64,000 nucleotides of DNA from Flavobacterium sp. N1736 (GCF_025947065.1 NZ_CP109994.1:4712001-4776000); one strand, 5' to 3'; shown: positions 25,986-36,246, counted from the stretch's first letter. Notes: generated by a model from the letters alone, not told the origin. Numbers and translations: made by a program.

Positions 25986-27266
25986 ATGAAAACAACAGAA
26001 GACAGAATTCAGGAATTGATTAACGATTGGATTACGAACCCAAGATGGAAAGGAGTTGAACGCCCTTATACAGCCACAGAAGTAGTTACGCTTCAGGGTT
26101 CGTATCAAATTGAGCATTCTATTGCAAAAATGGGAGCGCAAAAATTATGGAGAAAGTTAAAAAATCAGGATTATGTTGCTGGTTTGGGCGCTTTAACAGG
26201 AAATCAGGCAATTCAGGAAGTCGACGCTGGTTTAGAAGCGATTTATTTGAGTGGCTGGCAAGTTGCGGCCGATGCAAATTTGGCAGGAGAAATGTATCCT
26301 GACCAATCGCTTTATCCTGTAAACAGTGTGCCAATGGTGGTTAAAAAAATAAATAATGCTTTATTACGCGCTGATCAGATTCAGACCGTAAATAGAGTTG
26401 AAGATAAAAAAGATTATTTGGTTCCGATTGTGGCTGATGCCGAAGCTGGTTTTGGTGGAAATCTTAATGCTTTCGAATTAATGAAATCAATGATTGAAGC
26501 CGGAGCGTCTGGAGTTCATTTTGAAGATCAATTGAGTTCTGCTAAAAAGTGCGGGCATTTAGGAGGGAAGGTTTTGGTGCCAACTCAGGAAGCGATTAAT
26601 AAACTAATTGCTGCTCGTTTAGCGTCAGATGTTATGGGAGTTTCTACCTTAATTGTTGCCAGAACAGATGCTGATGCGGCAAATTTATTAACAAGCGATG
26701 CAGATCCAAGAGATGCTAAATTTATTACGGGCGAAAAAACAAACGAAGGTTTTTTCTATGTAAAAAACGGAATCGATCAGGGAATTGCAAGAGGTTTAAG
26801 TTATGCGCCTTATGCTGATTTAATTTGGATGGAAACCAGTAATCCGGATTTGGTATATGCTAAAAAGTTTGCCGATGCCATGAAAAAGGAATTTCCGGAT
26901 AAAATGCTTGCCTACAATTGTTCACCTTCATTTAATTGGGCTGCGAAATTATCTGTTGCAGAAATGGAAACTTTTAGGGAAGATTTGGCTGCAATGGGAT
27001 ATAAATTTCAGTTCATTACTTTGGCAGGTTTCCATGCTTTAAATACAAGTATGTTCGAATTGTCTAAAGCCTATAAAGAACGTGGAATGGCAGGATATTC
27101 TGAATTGCAGGAAAGAGAATTTGCTTTACAGAAAAACGGTTTCCGTGCTGTAAAACACCAGGCTTTTGTGGGAACCTCTTATTTTGACGCCGTTCAAAAC
27201 ACAGTAATGATAGGGAAATCAACCATAACAGCAATGAAACACTCTACGGAGGTTGAGCAATTTTAA
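25986..27266 (+). CDS. aceA: Isocitrate lyase
   Basis: A 426-residue enzyme that splits isocitrate to succinate and glyoxylate. The ATG at 25986 is chosen ([15 protein letters not shown]). The frame is open back to 25866, but that extension would be encoded by the repeat elements. The catalytic loop KKCGH is at 187-191 with C189. Other signatures are [29 protein letters not shown] and [10 protein letters not shown]. Its length fits the short bacterial form. It works with AceB to feed two-carbon substrates around the decarboxylating TCA steps. A terminator follows. Confidence 0.97.
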   Translation: MKTTEDRIQELINDWITNPRWKGVERPYTATEVVTLQGSYQIEHSIAKMGAQKLWRKLKNQDYVAGLGALTGNQAIQEVDAGLEAIYLSGWQVAADANLAGEMYPDQSLYPVNSVPMVVKKINNALLRADQIQTVNRVEDKKDYLVPIVADAEAGFGGNLNAFELMKSMIEAGASGVHFEDQLSSAKKCGHLGGKVLVPTQEAINKLIAARLASDVMGVSTLIVARTDADAANLLTSDADPRDAKFITGEKTNEGFFYVKNGIDQGIARGLSYAPYADLIWMETSNPDLVYAKKFADAMKKEFPDKMLAYNCSPSFNWAAKLSVAEMETFREDLAAMGYKFQFITLAGFHALNTSMFELSKAYKERGMAGYSELQEREFALQKNGFRAVKHQAFVGTSYFDAVQNTVMIGKSTITAMKHSTEVEQF

Positions 27267-27274
27267 TTCAAAAT

Positions 27275-27300
27275 AAAACCAGTTCAATGAACTGGTTTTT
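27275..27300 (+). terminator. Terminator after aceA
   Basis: AAAACCAGTTC / GAACTGGTTTT stem with a 3-base loop and a T-run on the plus strand. Confidence 0.88.
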
Positions 27301-27303
27301 TTG

Positions 27304-27465
27304 TTTTTTGCCACAGATTTTATAGATTAAAGGATTAAAAATGTTGCCACTAATTTCACGAATTCTCGCGAATTTTAATTCAATTTTTAGTAAATTAATT
27401 TGTGCAAATTTGTGCAATTCGTAGCGAAAAAAATCATTTTAATCTGTGAAATCTGTGGCAAAAAA
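27304..27465. repeat. Composite CACAGAT/CACGAAT palindromic element
   Basis: The outer arms (27304-27320 and 27449-27465) are an exact 17-bp inverted repeat, TTTTTTGCCACAGATTT. The inner part carries GCCACTAATTTCACGAATT and its degenerate reverse complement (GTGCAATTCGTAGCG). The order is the reverse of the element at 20379-20495: CACAGAT outside, CACGAAT inside. Confidence 0.82.
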
Positions 27466-27470
27466 AATCT

Positions 27471-28046
27471 TTATTTCTTCAAAAGTCGGGCTTTCATTTT
27501 GCTGAAAAATTCGGGTGTTACGCCAATAAAAGAAGCGATTTGTTTTTGGGGAACTTTATGAACAAGTGTTCCGTATTTAGTACAAAATTTCTCGAAACGT
27601 TCTTCGGCTGGTAAACTCAAATTATCCATTAATCGCTGTTGATTGGCAACCAATGAATTTTCAATTAAAATTCTGAAAAAGCGTTCTAATTTTGGAATAT
27701 CATGATATAATTGTTCCTGATTTTCTTTAGATAGAGAAATCACTTCGGCATCTTCTAAAACTTCTATAAAAAGCTGTCCAGGTTTTTGCGAAAAATAACT
27801 GTACATATCGCTCATCCACCAGCCTTGACAAGCAAATGACAAAACATGTTCGACAATATTATCATTGATATTGAAGCTTCTTAAAATTCCGGAATTCACA
27901 AAATAGGAATGTTTGCAAACTTCGCCGGCACTTAATAAAATAGTTTTTGCTTTGTAAGTATGTGTTTCGGTTTTAGATAAAAAATGTGCTTGTTCTTCGG
28001 GCGTTAGCGAAACGTGTTTGGCAATGTTTTCTAGAATTAAATCCAT
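27471..28046 (-). CDS. Crp/Fnr-family regulator (cNMP-binding fold)
   Basis: A 191-residue protein. Residues 15-115 fit a cyclic-nucleotide-binding beta roll (YKAKTILLSAGEVCKHSYFVNSG). The long helix is FFRILIENSLVANQQRLMDN. The C-terminal HTH is short (KQIASFIGVTPEFFSKMKARL). This is the common Bacteroidota Crp/Fnr subfamily. It lacks an Fe-S cysteine set and the usual cAMP-binding Arg/Ser pair is not evident, so the ligand is unclear. Its ATG directly abuts the purT stop. Confidence 0.9.
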   Translation of the reverse strand: MDLILENIAKHVSLTPEEQAHFLSKTETHTYKAKTILLSAGEVCKHSYFVNSGILRSFNINDNIVEHVLSFACQGWWMSDMYSYFSQKPGQLFIEVLEDAEVISLSKENQEQLYHDIPKLERFFRILIENSLVANQQRLMDNLSLPAEERFEKFCTKYGTLVHKVPQKQIASFIGVTPEFFSKMKARLLKK

Positions 28047-29207
28047 TTACGAATGTACTTTTATTAAGGTTGCTGTTTTTTTAGCGCGTTCTATAATTTC
28101 TTCAATTGGCGTTGCTAATGAATCGCTGCTTAAAACAACTCCCATTCTGCGATACGGTCTTGAAGTTGGTTTGCCAAATATTCTGAAGTCGGTTTTTGGT
28201 AAAGCAGCTACTTTTTCAATTCCGCTAAATGTTGGATTTGTAGAATCTTCAGAAGCTAAAATTACGGCACTTGCTCCGGCTTTTTCTAATGTGATTTCGA
28301 AAATTGGAAGACTTAAAATCGCTCTCAAATGCAATTCGAATTCGTTAAAATTTTGTGTTCCCGCCAAAGTTACCATTCCGGTGTCATGCGGACGTGGAGA
28401 AAGTTCAGAGAAATAAACACCTTCATTGGTCAGGAAAAATTCAACGCCAAAAAGCCCTGCGCCGCCAAGCGCTTCGGTAATTTTTTCGCCCATATCCTGC
28501 GCTTCGTACAAATCTTTTTCTGAAACTAAAGCAGGCTGCCAGCTTTCCTGATAATCGCCACGCTCTTGTCTGTGACCAATTGGTGCACAAAACAAGGTTG
28601 GATTATTATTTTGTGTAATAGTCAAAAGTGTAATTTCTGAATGAAAATCAACAAAAGCCTCAACAATAACTTCGATAACATCACCACGCGAACCAGCAAC
28701 GGCATATTGCCATGCTTTTTCAATATCACTCTCGGTTTTTATTGTCGATTGACCTTTTCCGGAAGAAGACATTAGTGGTTTTACAACACACGGAATCCCA
28801 ACTTCCTGAACGGCTTTTTGCAGTTCTTCTGCCGAAGTTGCGTATTGATATTTGGCAGTTTTTAAACCTAATTCTTTTGAGGCTAAATCACGAATAGCTT
28901 TACGGTTCATGGTAAAATTCGCCGCTTTCGCAGAAGGAACAACGGTGATTCCCTGTTTTTCGTAATCGTAAAAACGTTCGGTACGAATGGCTTCTATTTC
29001 AGGAACAATAAAATCTGGTTTGTGTTTGGCTACAATTCGGTCAAGAGCTTCACCATCTAGCATATTGATGACTTCAAAACCGTGAGCAACCTGCATCGCG
29101 GGAGCATTTTCGTAACTATCAACAGCAATTATGGTTTGTCCGATTCGTTGTGCGGCAATGACAAATTCTTTGCCTAATTCGCCTGAACCGAGGAGTAGTA
29201 TTTTCAT
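28047..29207 (-). CDS. purT: Formate-dependent GAR transformylase
   Basis: A 386-residue ATP-grasp enzyme that makes formyl-GAR from GAR, formate and ATP in purine synthesis. The start at 29207 ([20 protein letters not shown]) is the conserved one; the frame is open upstream, but the added residues are not conserved. Motifs: [39 protein letters not shown] (ATP loop), [10 protein letters not shown] and [15 protein letters not shown]. Its stop codon is immediately followed by the Crp/Fnr ATG, so the two are probably co-transcribed. Confidence 0.96.
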   Translation of the reverse strand: MKILLLGSGELGKEFVIAAQRIGQTIIAVDSYENAPAMQVAHGFEVINMLDGEALDRIVAKHKPDFIVPEIEAIRTERFYDYEKQGITVVPSAKAANFTMNRKAIRDLASKELGLKTAKYQYATSAEELQKAVQEVGIPCVVKPLMSSSGKGQSTIKTESDIEKAWQYAVAGSRGDVIEVIVEAFVDFHSEITLLTITQNNNPTLFCAPIGHRQERGDYQESWQPALVSEKDLYEAQDMGEKITEALGGAGLFGVEFFLTNEGVYFSELSPRPHDTGMVTLAGTQNFNEFELHLRAILSLPIFEITLEKAGASAVILASEDSTNPTFSGIEKVAALPKTDFRIFGKPTSRPYRRMGVVLSSDSLATPIEEIIERAKKTATLIKVHS

Positions 29208-29332
29208 AGGGGGAAGTTTGAATTTGGAAAATAATGGAGTAGTAAAAGTAAGGAAAAATGTTTTTAACCGCAAAGTTCTATTTATATGTATTAACGTAGA
29301 GACCCGGAGGGACACGCCCAAATAAAAATAAA

Positions 29333-29361
29333 AAAACCGACACTTTAAAAGTATCGGTTTT
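29333..29361 (-). terminator. Terminator after the U32/TrhP-type gene
   Basis: AAAACCGA-C-ACTT / AAGT-A-TCGGTTTT stem with one mismatch and a minus-strand T-run, just past the stop at 29367. Confidence 0.75.
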
Positions 29362-29366
29362 GTATC

Positions 29367-31241
29367 TTAATGAAAATGATCTTCTTCGATTTCAAATTCG
29401 GCGTCTTTTTCCCAAATTTCCATTTCGCAAGGTTTACAGTTGAATTTTAGTTTGTATTCTAATTCGCCTTGTTTTAAAACCAGAGGTTCTTTTACCTTGA
29501 CACCTACTATGTCTTTTTGGTGTATCGGACATTTTTTTAATTCGTATTTAATGCAATATTTGGTTGTCATTACACGAGATTTTCCCGGATCCCATTGTAA
29601 TTCGAATGCTTTTTCGATTTCGGTAACACCGTGACGTTCATAGAATTTACGGGCAATTTTGTTCGAAACATTGTACATGAAATCTAGTTTGGTTTCAGGA
29701 TACGGATGCGAAGTTTTTACCAATTGGTGTTCTTCGCGTTTGTAATTTGCCAAACGAATCTCTGTTAACTGATCGTAAACTGTTCTTCGCATTTCGTTGA
29801 TTTTTGAAATAGGAAGGAACCAGTTTTGAGAGAACATCACATTAATTTCATCAGCAGTATAAGGCGTAAAACCTGTTTTTGCCAATTGTGTTTTGATGTT
29901 TTCTTCGATCGATTCTCCGGTTTTAGTCTGCTCTTTTGAATGTTCTAAATTTACAATGCTTACATTTCCGTCTTCATCAGTAGCGATTAATTCAAAACCT
30001 GTTTCGTTTTCTGTAAGCAATAAAGTCGTGCTAATTTTTCGAACTGCACTATCTTCTCTTTCAACAATTTTGATAAAAGCAGCATCGTTATTTCTATAGA
30101 TAAAAGTTCCGTCTTTAATTTCTTTTAAAACGTTCGGATATATTTTTCCGTTTTCTGCCTTGTTCACATAAATTCCGTCGGCTTCATTATTTTCGTTGAT
30201 GAAACAAAGTCCGTCACCGTTGTTTAGAAATTGACCGTTTTCAATTTCATAAGCGTTTCCAACAGTTCTGATTAATTTACCAATGTATTGTCCTTTTGAT
30301 TTTGGGCTTTCCCAAGAACCAATAGAGCTGTGTCTTTCATTTACAAAATAATCGGTATAACCACGGTTAAAGGTTCTGCTTAAAGACGAATCAAAAGTGT
30401 AAGTACATTTTCCAGATGAAGCTTTTGTATATTTGTCGCTTCCTTCGCCTTCTAAGAAACTGTCTAATTTTTGACGTAAATAAGATACGTTGTTTTTTAC
30501 ATAAACAACATCTTTCAATCTTCCTTCAATTTTAAAAGAAACAATTCCGGCTTCGATTAGATTCGGAATCTGATCTGAAATATCTAAATCTTTAATAGAA
30601 AGTAAGTGACTGTTTTTGATTAATGTTTCTCCGTTTCCGTCGATTAAGTTATATGGTAAGCGGCAGTTTTGAGCGCAAGAACCACGATTGGCGCTGCGTT
30701 CTCCGTTTGCTACACTCATATAGCAGTTTCCGCTGAATGAGACACATAATGCTCCGGTTACGAAAAATTCTAATTCAACATCTGCGTGATCGTAGATTTG
30801 TTTAATTTGATGCAGGTTTAATTCACGCGCCAAAACAACACGTTTAATTCCCGCATCTTTAAGAAATTTAATTTTATCAGCATCGCGATTATTGGCTTGT
30901 GTACTGGCGTGAAGTACGATAGGAGGAAGCTCCATTTCCATAATCGCCATATCCTGAATAATCAGGGCATCAACTCCAATTTCGTATAATTCCCAAATCA
31001 TTTGACGACACGTTTCCAGTTCGTTGTCATACAAAATGGTATTCATTACCACAAAAACCTGAGCGTTAAATAAATGCGCATATTTTACTAATGCTGCAAC
31101 ATCTTCAATTGAATTGTTGGCATTTGATCGCGCGCCAAATTGCGGTGCACCAATATAAACTGCATCGGCACCACTGTTGATGGCGGCCATTCCTCCAATT
31201 AAATCTTTAGCAGGAGCTAATATTTCAATTTTCTTCTTCAT
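29367..31241 (-). CDS. Peptidase U32 family protein, TrhP/YegQ-like tRNA hydroxylase
   Basis: A 624-residue protein of the U32 family. KIEILAPAKDLIGGMAAINSGADAVYIG opens it. The U32 signature lies near residue 160: ELEFFVTGALCVSFSGNC, followed by RGSCAQNCRLPY. More Cys are in the C-terminal part (KYCIKYELKKCPIH and FNCKPCEME). Such cysteines fit an Fe-S cluster, as proposed for TrhP, which makes 5-hydroxyuridine at tRNA position 34. The length is greater than E. coli YegQ (about 450) because of an added C-terminal domain, like RlhA-type members (about 650). The exact RNA target is uncertain. Confidence 0.87.
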   Translation of the reverse strand: MKKKIEILAPAKDLIGGMAAINSGADAVYIGAPQFGARSNANNSIEDVAALVKYAHLFNAQVFVVMNTILYDNELETCRQMIWELYEIGVDALIIQDMAIMEMELPPIVLHASTQANNRDADKIKFLKDAGIKRVVLARELNLHQIKQIYDHADVELEFFVTGALCVSFSGNCYMSVANGERSANRGSCAQNCRLPYNLIDGNGETLIKNSHLLSIKDLDISDQIPNLIEAGIVSFKIEGRLKDVVYVKNNVSYLRQKLDSFLEGEGSDKYTKASSGKCTYTFDSSLSRTFNRGYTDYFVNERHSSIGSWESPKSKGQYIGKLIRTVGNAYEIENGQFLNNGDGLCFINENNEADGIYVNKAENGKIYPNVLKEIKDGTFIYRNNDAAFIKIVEREDSAVRKISTTLLLTENETGFELIATDEDGNVSIVNLEHSKEQTKTGESIEENIKTQLAKTGFTPYTADEINVMFSQNWFLPISKINEMRRTVYDQLTEIRLANYKREEHQLVKTSHPYPETKLDFMYNVSNKIARKFYERHGVTEIEKAFELQWDPGKSRVMTTKYCIKYELKKCPIHQKDIVGVKVKEPLVLKQGELEYKLKFNCKPCEMEIWEKDAEFEIEEDHFH

Positions 31242-31373
31242 TTTTAAAACTTTAGGCTTTTGTGGTATTCACGGAAAAAAGTTTGCAAAGTTCTTATAAA
31301 TAATTCGAGTTTGCTAATGCTGAAGTGACTTTTTTTGAAATAGTTAACTAATATGGAATGATGATGATTAAGA

Positions 31374-31952
31374 TTAATCTAAAGGAAAAGAATATCCTGC
31401 CGTAAATCCTCCAAAAGATTGTTCACCAGATAGATTCCCGTAAAAAGAAACTCCAATTTCTATATTGTTTTTTGGACCTACTGCAAGTCCAAAACCGATG
31501 GGAATATGTGCGACTACACCACTTTTTTTCTCATTAACATAGTTTGTGTAGGTTTCAAAAGAACCTATTGAAGCACCAATACCAGTTTCTATAAATGGTG
31601 CGACCCAAGGTATTGGAGCACAAAGACGAACTTTTGTTCCAAGTAAAAATGCGTTAGTTTCTACTTTGTAACCTTGTGGGTTTTTAATTTTATCTTCATC
31701 AGTTGAAGTAAAAATAGCTCCGGCATATGGTCTTACACTAAACCATCTTGTTAAACCAATTATATATTCTCCTTCGGTATAAAAACCAAAGCCATCTATG
31801 ATTTCCGGATTTTCTTCTTCGTAATTTGAAGTACTTGATCCAAAACCAATTGAGGCTTTAATAAAATGTCCTTTTGTTTGGGCATTTGCCAGATTAGAAA
31901 AAAATAATGTAAAAAGGATAATGGCAAAATAGCGGCGTACAGTTAAGATCAT
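31374..31952 (-). CDS. Small outer-membrane beta-barrel protein
   Basis: A 192-residue protein with a signal peptide (cleavage near LANAQ). Alternating strands follow (GHFIKASIGFGSSTSNYEE, WFSVRPYAGAIF, VAPFIETGIGASIG, EIGVSFYGNLSG) and a final FTAGYSFPLD strand. This is an OmpA-like eight-strand barrel of the general Bacteroidota 'porin family' type. Function unknown. Confidence 0.78.
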   Translation of the reverse strand: MILTVRRYFAIILFTLFFSNLANAQTKGHFIKASIGFGSSTSNYEEENPEIIDGFGFYTEGEYIIGLTRWFSVRPYAGAIFTSTDEDKIKNPQGYKVETNAFLLGTKVRLCAPIPWVAPFIETGIGASIGSFETYTNYVNEKKSGVVAHIPIGFGLAVGPKNNIEIGVSFYGNLSGEQSFGGFTAGYSFPLD

Positions 31953-32018
31953 AAAATAAAGTGTTTTATTTATAAAATAATTGCAGCGAATCTAAGATTT
32001 GTTTTCGTTTTTACAAAA

Positions 32019-32054
32019 AAAACCTCCCCAACTTTTAAAAATTGAGGAGGTTTT
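32019..32054 (-). terminator. Terminator of the DUF2383 gene
   Basis: AAAACCTCC-C-CAA / TTG-A-GGAGGTTTT stem with one mismatch, followed by a T-run on the minus strand. Confidence 0.82.
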
Positions 32055-32076
32055 CAGAAATAATATCTTTTAAATA

Positions 32077-32532
32077 TTAATTCGATTTCATTTTAATTCT
32101 GTCCAATGTACTTTGAATATTGTTTAATTGTTTTGAAATAACAGCAATTTGACTTCCGTCAAGTTCGTTTTTTTCTAAAGCCATTTTGTATTTTTCAACT
32201 GCAGCTTCTTCTCCGGTTACGCAGGCATTAATGATAGCTTCTGTATCGCCACTTGTAAAAGATGATTTAATATCTATCCAGGCACGGTGTAAAACTCCTA
32301 ATGGACCTCCGCCGGATGTTTCTGTTGATTTTCCTAATTTGTTGATTTCGTCTTGCAATTCAACAATAAATAAAGCTCTTTCTCTCGCATAATCAAGAAA
32401 TTCAGCTTTGATTGCGTGATTGTCTACGTGCTCTGCGGCGTTTGTATAACCTAGTTTTCCATCTTCTAAAATAGAAATTAATCCGTTTAATGTACTAACT
32501 GCTTCTGTCGTGGTTTCATCTGTATGTATCAT
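32077..32532 (-). CDS. PA2169/DUF2383 ferritin-like four-helix protein
   Basis: A 151-residue all-helical cytoplasmic protein. It reads ETTTEAVSTLNGLISILEDG, then GYTNAAEHV, EFLDYARERALFIVELQDEI, GVLHRAWIDIKSSFTSGD and NACVTGEEAAVEKYKMAL. This is the PA2169 family with its four-helix DUF2383 domain. The Glu/His pattern is ferritin-like, but I cannot confirm metal ligands. Homologues are often stress-induced. It is a single gene with its own terminator. Confidence 0.88.
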   Translation of the reverse strand: MIHTDETTTEAVSTLNGLISILEDGKLGYTNAAEHVDNHAIKAEFLDYARERALFIVELQDEINKLGKSTETSGGGPLGVLHRAWIDIKSSFTSGDTEAIINACVTGEEAAVEKYKMALEKNELDGSQIAVISKQLNNIQSTLDRIKMKSN

Positions 32533-32761
32533 AACTTTTAATTTTAATTAATGTATAATACAAAGTTGGGATTTTATAAAGCCTTAATTATTATAGAATT
32601 ACAATAGGTGTTTATAAAATTGTAGAATGGGAATTTTGAAAGTGATGAATTTTTTGCAACGAATTATACTAATTACTTTGTGTTTATTTTGAAAACAATT
32701 TTTGTAACCGATACAATAGCAATGTCGTCAAAGCTTTCATCAATCATTAATTAATTACAAA

Positions 32762-33820
32762 ATGAAAACAATCTTAAAATATGTTATTTTATTCTTTTTA
32801 ATTTCCTGCAATAATTTATCTGCTCAAAATTTAGAAGCAAAAGTAGATAAATTATTAAATGAAAAATTTAAAAAGGAAGGTCCGGGAAGTGTTTTTCTGG
32901 TAGCGAAAAAAGGAAAAGTAATGTATAGGAAAGCTTTTGGAATGGCAGATTTGGAAATGAATATAAAAATGCAGTCTGAGTTTGTTTTTGAAATTGGCTC
33001 GATGACGAAACAGTTTACGGCTATTTCAATTTTGATGCTGGTCGAACAGGACAAGATTAAACTAAATGATGAAATAACGAAATTTATTCCGGATTATCCA
33101 ACTAACGGAAATAGTATTACAATTCATCATTTGCTCACACATACTTCTGGAATTAAAGATTTTACAAGTATGAAATCGATTAAAGATATTGCAAGAGCTG
33201 ATTTGTCACCAAAGGAATTGGTTGATTTTTTTAAGAATGAACCAATTGATTTTAAACCGGGTGAAGCGTTTAAATATTGTAATTCCGGTTATGTTATTTT
33301 AGGATATATTATCGAAATAGTTTCCGGTCAAAGTTATGGGGAGTTTATTGATCAGCATATTTTTAAAAAGCTGGAAATGAAGAATAGCTATTATGCAAGC
33401 CATGAAAAAATTATTAAAAACAGGGTTTCAGGTTATCGTAATAAGGATGGATATATGAATACAAATTATATTAGTTTTTCTATACCGTATGCATCCGGTT
33501 CGATAATGTCGAATGTAGATGATATGTTGAAGTGGCAAAATGCAATTGATAAAAATAAATTGCTTAGTTCTGATATTGTTGAAAAGGCATTTACAAATTA
33601 TAAGTTAAATAACGGAAGTAAAATTAATTATGGATATGGCTGGCATATAAAAGAGGTAAATGGAAAACTTACACGGGAGCATGGCGGAAGTATTTTTGGC
33701 TTTAAATCTATGGGCGTTTATTTGCCTCAGGAACAAGTTTATGTTATAGGATTGAGTAATTGTGATTGCAATTCGCCAACTGAAATAACGAGAGATATAG
33801 CAAGTTTGTTTGCTAATTAG
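32762..33820 (+). CDS. Secreted serine hydrolase, class C beta-lactamase fold
   Basis: A 352-residue protein with a signal region whose ISC at residues 14-16 could be a lipobox, although cleavage near LSAQ is also possible. The active-site SxxK is SMTK in FEIGSMTKQFTAIS (near residue 82). The YxN motif is YCN in FKYCNSGYVILGY (near 175). The third motif is EHGG, near residue 300. It probably acts as an esterase, peptidase or PBP-like carboxypeptidase rather than a resistance enzyme. Substrate unknown. Confidence 0.88.
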   Translation: MKTILKYVILFFLISCNNLSAQNLEAKVDKLLNEKFKKEGPGSVFLVAKKGKVMYRKAFGMADLEMNIKMQSEFVFEIGSMTKQFTAISILMLVEQDKIKLNDEITKFIPDYPTNGNSITIHHLLTHTSGIKDFTSMKSIKDIARADLSPKELVDFFKNEPIDFKPGEAFKYCNSGYVILGYIIEIVSGQSYGEFIDQHIFKKLEMKNSYYASHEKIIKNRVSGYRNKDGYMNTNYISFSIPYASGSIMSNVDDMLKWQNAIDKNKLLSSDIVEKAFTNYKLNNGSKINYGYGWHIKEVNGKLTREHGGSIFGFKSMGVYLPQEQVYVIGLSNCDCNSPTEITRDIASLFAN

Positions 33821-33830
33821 AGTAAACAAA

Positions 33831-33856
33831 AAAAGGTGTTCTTTTGGAACACCTTT
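33831..33856. terminator. Bidirectional terminator
   Basis: AAAAGGTGTTC / GGAACACCTTTT stem with a TTTT loop and A/T flanks, between the converging serine hydrolase and aspartate aminotransferase genes. Confidence 0.9.
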
Positions 33857-33878
33857 TTTTTTACTTTATTTAAAATAA

Positions 33879-35069
33879 TTACACAGTCAAAGCTTCTTTG
33901 ATTCTGCGTAAAGCTTCTTTTAATATATCGTTGCTTGTTGCATATGAGAAACGAATACAGTTTGGATTTCCAAAAGCATCTCCCGTTACTGTTGCAACGT
34001 TAGCTTCTGCCAAAAGATACATGGAAACGTCGTTTGCATCTTTAATTTCAGTTCCTCTCAACGTTTTTCCGAAGAAAGAAGAAACGTCAGGGAAAACGTA
34101 AAAAGCACCTTCCGGAACGTTGATTTTTACGCCTGGAATTTCTTTCAATAATCCAACAACTAAATCTCTACGGCCATGAAAAGCCTGAACCATTTCGTTC
34201 AATACGCTTGGGTCAGCATCTACAGCAGTTATTGTAGCACGTTGCGCCACAGAATTTGCTCCTGAAGTTACTTGTCCCTGAATTTTTGTACACGCTTTTG
34301 CGATAAATTCCGGCGCTCCAATGTAACCAATTCTGTATCCTGTCATAGCAAATGCTTTTGCCACTCCGTTCACAGTGATTGTTCTTTCTAACATTCCCGG
34401 AATTGAACCGATACTGCAAAAAGTTCCTGAGAAATTGATGTGCTCATAAATTTCGTCGGCAACTACGTATATATTTGGATATTTTTCTAACACTTTTGCA
34501 AGAGCAGTTAACTCTTCTCTGCTGTACACAGATCCAGATGGATTACAAGGAGAGCTAAACCACATCATTTTTGTTTTTGGTGTAATAGCAGCTTCTAATT
34601 GTTCTGGTGTAATTTTGAAATCAGTATCTACAGATGTTGGAACTTCAACAGGAATTCCTCCTGACAATTTTACAATTTCGAAATAAGAAACCCAGTAAGG
34701 TGCTGGTAAAATTACCTCGTCACCGTCGTTTAACATTACTTGTGCAATGTTGTATAAAGATTGCTTTGCTCCTGTAGAAACTACAATTTGAGTTGGTTTG
34801 TACTCTAATCCGTTGTCTCTTTTAAATTTTCTGCAGATAGCTTCTTTTAAATCCTGATACCCGTCTACTGGAGAATATGTACTGTAATTATCGTCGATTG
34901 CTTTTTTAGCAGCTTCTTTGATGAAATCCGGAGTATTAAAATCCGGTTCACCTAAACTTAAACTGATAATGTCTTTTCCCTGTGCTTTTAATTCACGTGC
35001 TAAAGCAGCCATTGCCAAGGTTTGTGATGTTGCTAAGTTGTTAATTCTGTCTGATAGAATATGATTCAT
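33879..35069 (-). CDS. Class I aspartate-type aminotransferase
   Basis: A 396-residue PLP enzyme. I take the ATG at 35069 (MNHILSDRINNLATSQTLAM); the frame is open to 35099 but the extension is not conserved. Motifs: LSLGEPDFNTPDFIKEAAK, YSPVDGYQDLKEAI, VSTGAKQSLYN, PAPYWVSYFE, SPCNPSGSVYS and ADEIYEH. The PLP Lys is in NGVAKAFAMTGYRIGY. RFSYATS holds the carboxylate-binding Arg. This is subgroup Ib (AspC of Bacillus/Thermus type), so aspartate/2-oxoglutarate transamination is likely. Confidence 0.94.
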   Translation of the reverse strand: MNHILSDRINNLATSQTLAMAALARELKAQGKDIISLSLGEPDFNTPDFIKEAAKKAIDDNYSTYSPVDGYQDLKEAICRKFKRDNGLEYKPTQIVVSTGAKQSLYNIAQVMLNDGDEVILPAPYWVSYFEIVKLSGGIPVEVPTSVDTDFKITPEQLEAAITPKTKMMWFSSPCNPSGSVYSREELTALAKVLEKYPNIYVVADEIYEHINFSGTFCSIGSIPGMLERTITVNGVAKAFAMTGYRIGYIGAPEFIAKACTKIQGQVTSGANSVAQRATITAVDADPSVLNEMVQAFHGRRDLVVGLLKEIPGVKINVPEGAFYVFPDVSSFFGKTLRGTEIKDANDVSMYLLAEANVATVTGDAFGNPNCIRFSYATSNDILKEALRRIKEALTV

Positions 35070-35086
35070 TATAAAAATTTTGAATG

Positions 35087-35112
35087 TCCTTAATTTCAAC
35101 TTTAATTAAGGA
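35087..35112. promoter_or_regulatory. Small inverted repeat before the aminotransferase gene
   Basis: TCCTTAATT and AATTAAGGA form a perfect 9-bp inverted repeat with an 8-base spacer. It lies 18 bases before the aminotransferase ATG. It could be an operator or a weak terminator for the desaturase gene. No T-run is seen, so I lean to a regulatory site. Confidence 0.4.
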
Positions 35113-35132
35113 AGGTTAATTATTAATAGATT

Positions 35133-36227
35133 TTATGCTAGTTTCGGTTTCATACCAAGATCACGTAAATGTTTAAAGTGGGCAATTACGGCACTTGTCA
35201 TGGTTTTATATTCGTAATATGGCAAGTTGCATTCTCTTGCGGTTTCCTTTACAATTTTTGCAATTTTACCGTAATGAATGTGACTTATATGTGGAAAAAT
35301 ATGATGTTCGATTTGGTGGTTTAATCCGCCTGTATACCAGTTTACAATGGCATTTTTAGGTGCAAAATTGGTCGTAGTAAACAATTGATGAATGGCCCAT
35401 GTATTATCCATTTCGCCCAATTCATTAGGAGAAGGATTTGTAGTTTCCTCAACAACGTGAGCTAATTGAAAAACAACACTTAAAATTAATCCGGCTGTGT
35501 AATGCATAATGAAAAATCCAATTAAAACTTTCCACCACGTAATTCCTATTACCATTGGAAGAACAATCCAAATTGAAATGTAAATTACCTTTGTAATTAT
35601 TAAAGTTGTCCAAAGAATTTTTGGGCTTTTTGGTTCTCCGTAAGATAATTTTCTTTTAAGATAATTTCTCATTTGCTTAAAATCGGTTGTAATAGCCCAA
35701 TTAAAAGTCAACAATCCGTATAAGAAAACAGAATAGTAATGTTGAAAACGGTGAAAACTATGCCATTTTGCCTCTTGTGTAAAACGTATAATTCTTCCCG
35801 CGTCAAGATCTTCATCATGTCCGGGAATATTTGTATAAGTATGATGTAAAACATTATGCTGAACCTGCCAGTTATAAACATTTCCGGCCAAAACATAAAT
35901 AGTTCCGCCCATGAATTTATTGATCCAGTTTTTAGTCGAAAAAGAACCGTGATTACCGTCGTGCATCACATTCATTCCAACACCTGCCATTCCAATACCA
36001 ATAACGATGGACAAAAGCAGCATAACCCAAAAAGGCATATCAAGCGTTAGGATTAAAAAGTAAGGCGTTAAAAAAACTGCAAACAAAATAACCGCTTTTA
36101 AGTGCAGCTTCCAGTTTCCGGTTTTTTGAATATTATTTTCTTTGAAATAATTGTTTACCCGAGAGTTAAGTGTTCTGAAAAACTTCAGATTGTCTTGCCT
36201 TGCAAATGTAGGTGCAGTGTTATTCAT
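35133..36227 (-). CDS. Membrane fatty acid desaturase
   Basis: A 364-residue integral membrane di-iron enzyme. The three His boxes are HDGNH (89-93), HNVLHH (124-129) and HQIEHH (304-309), with Gln at the start of the third box as in front-end desaturases. Membrane segments lie near 45-62, 66-88, 205-230 and 232-260. A cytochrome b5 domain is absent. It introduces a double bond into acyl chains; regiospecificity cannot be fixed. A likely promoter lies upstream (-7 TACCTTTG at 36254-36247, minus strand). Confidence 0.92.
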   Translation of the reverse strand: MNNTAPTFARQDNLKFFRTLNSRVNNYFKENNIQKTGNWKLHLKAVILFAVFLTPYFLILTLDMPFWVMLLLSIVIGIGMAGVGMNVMHDGNHGSFSTKNWINKFMGGTIYVLAGNVYNWQVQHNVLHHTYTNIPGHDEDLDAGRIIRFTQEAKWHSFHRFQHYYSVFLYGLLTFNWAITTDFKQMRNYLKRKLSYGEPKSPKILWTTLIITKVIYISIWIVLPMVIGITWWKVLIGFFIMHYTAGLILSVVFQLAHVVEETTNPSPNELGEMDNTWAIHQLFTTTNFAPKNAIVNWYTGGLNHQIEHHIFPHISHIHYGKIAKIVKETARECNLPYYEYKTMTSAVIAHFKHLRDLGMKPKLA

Positions 36228-36246
36228 AATTATTTTAAATAGTTTT

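Noticed and set aside
28018..28416. 132-codon plus-strand frame
   Set aside because: Antisense to purT, no protein-like motif.
32762..33820. Beta-lactam resistance gene
   Set aside because: The SxxK/YxN motifs fit the broad serine-hydrolase/PBP family. No resistance-type context or subclass marks are seen.
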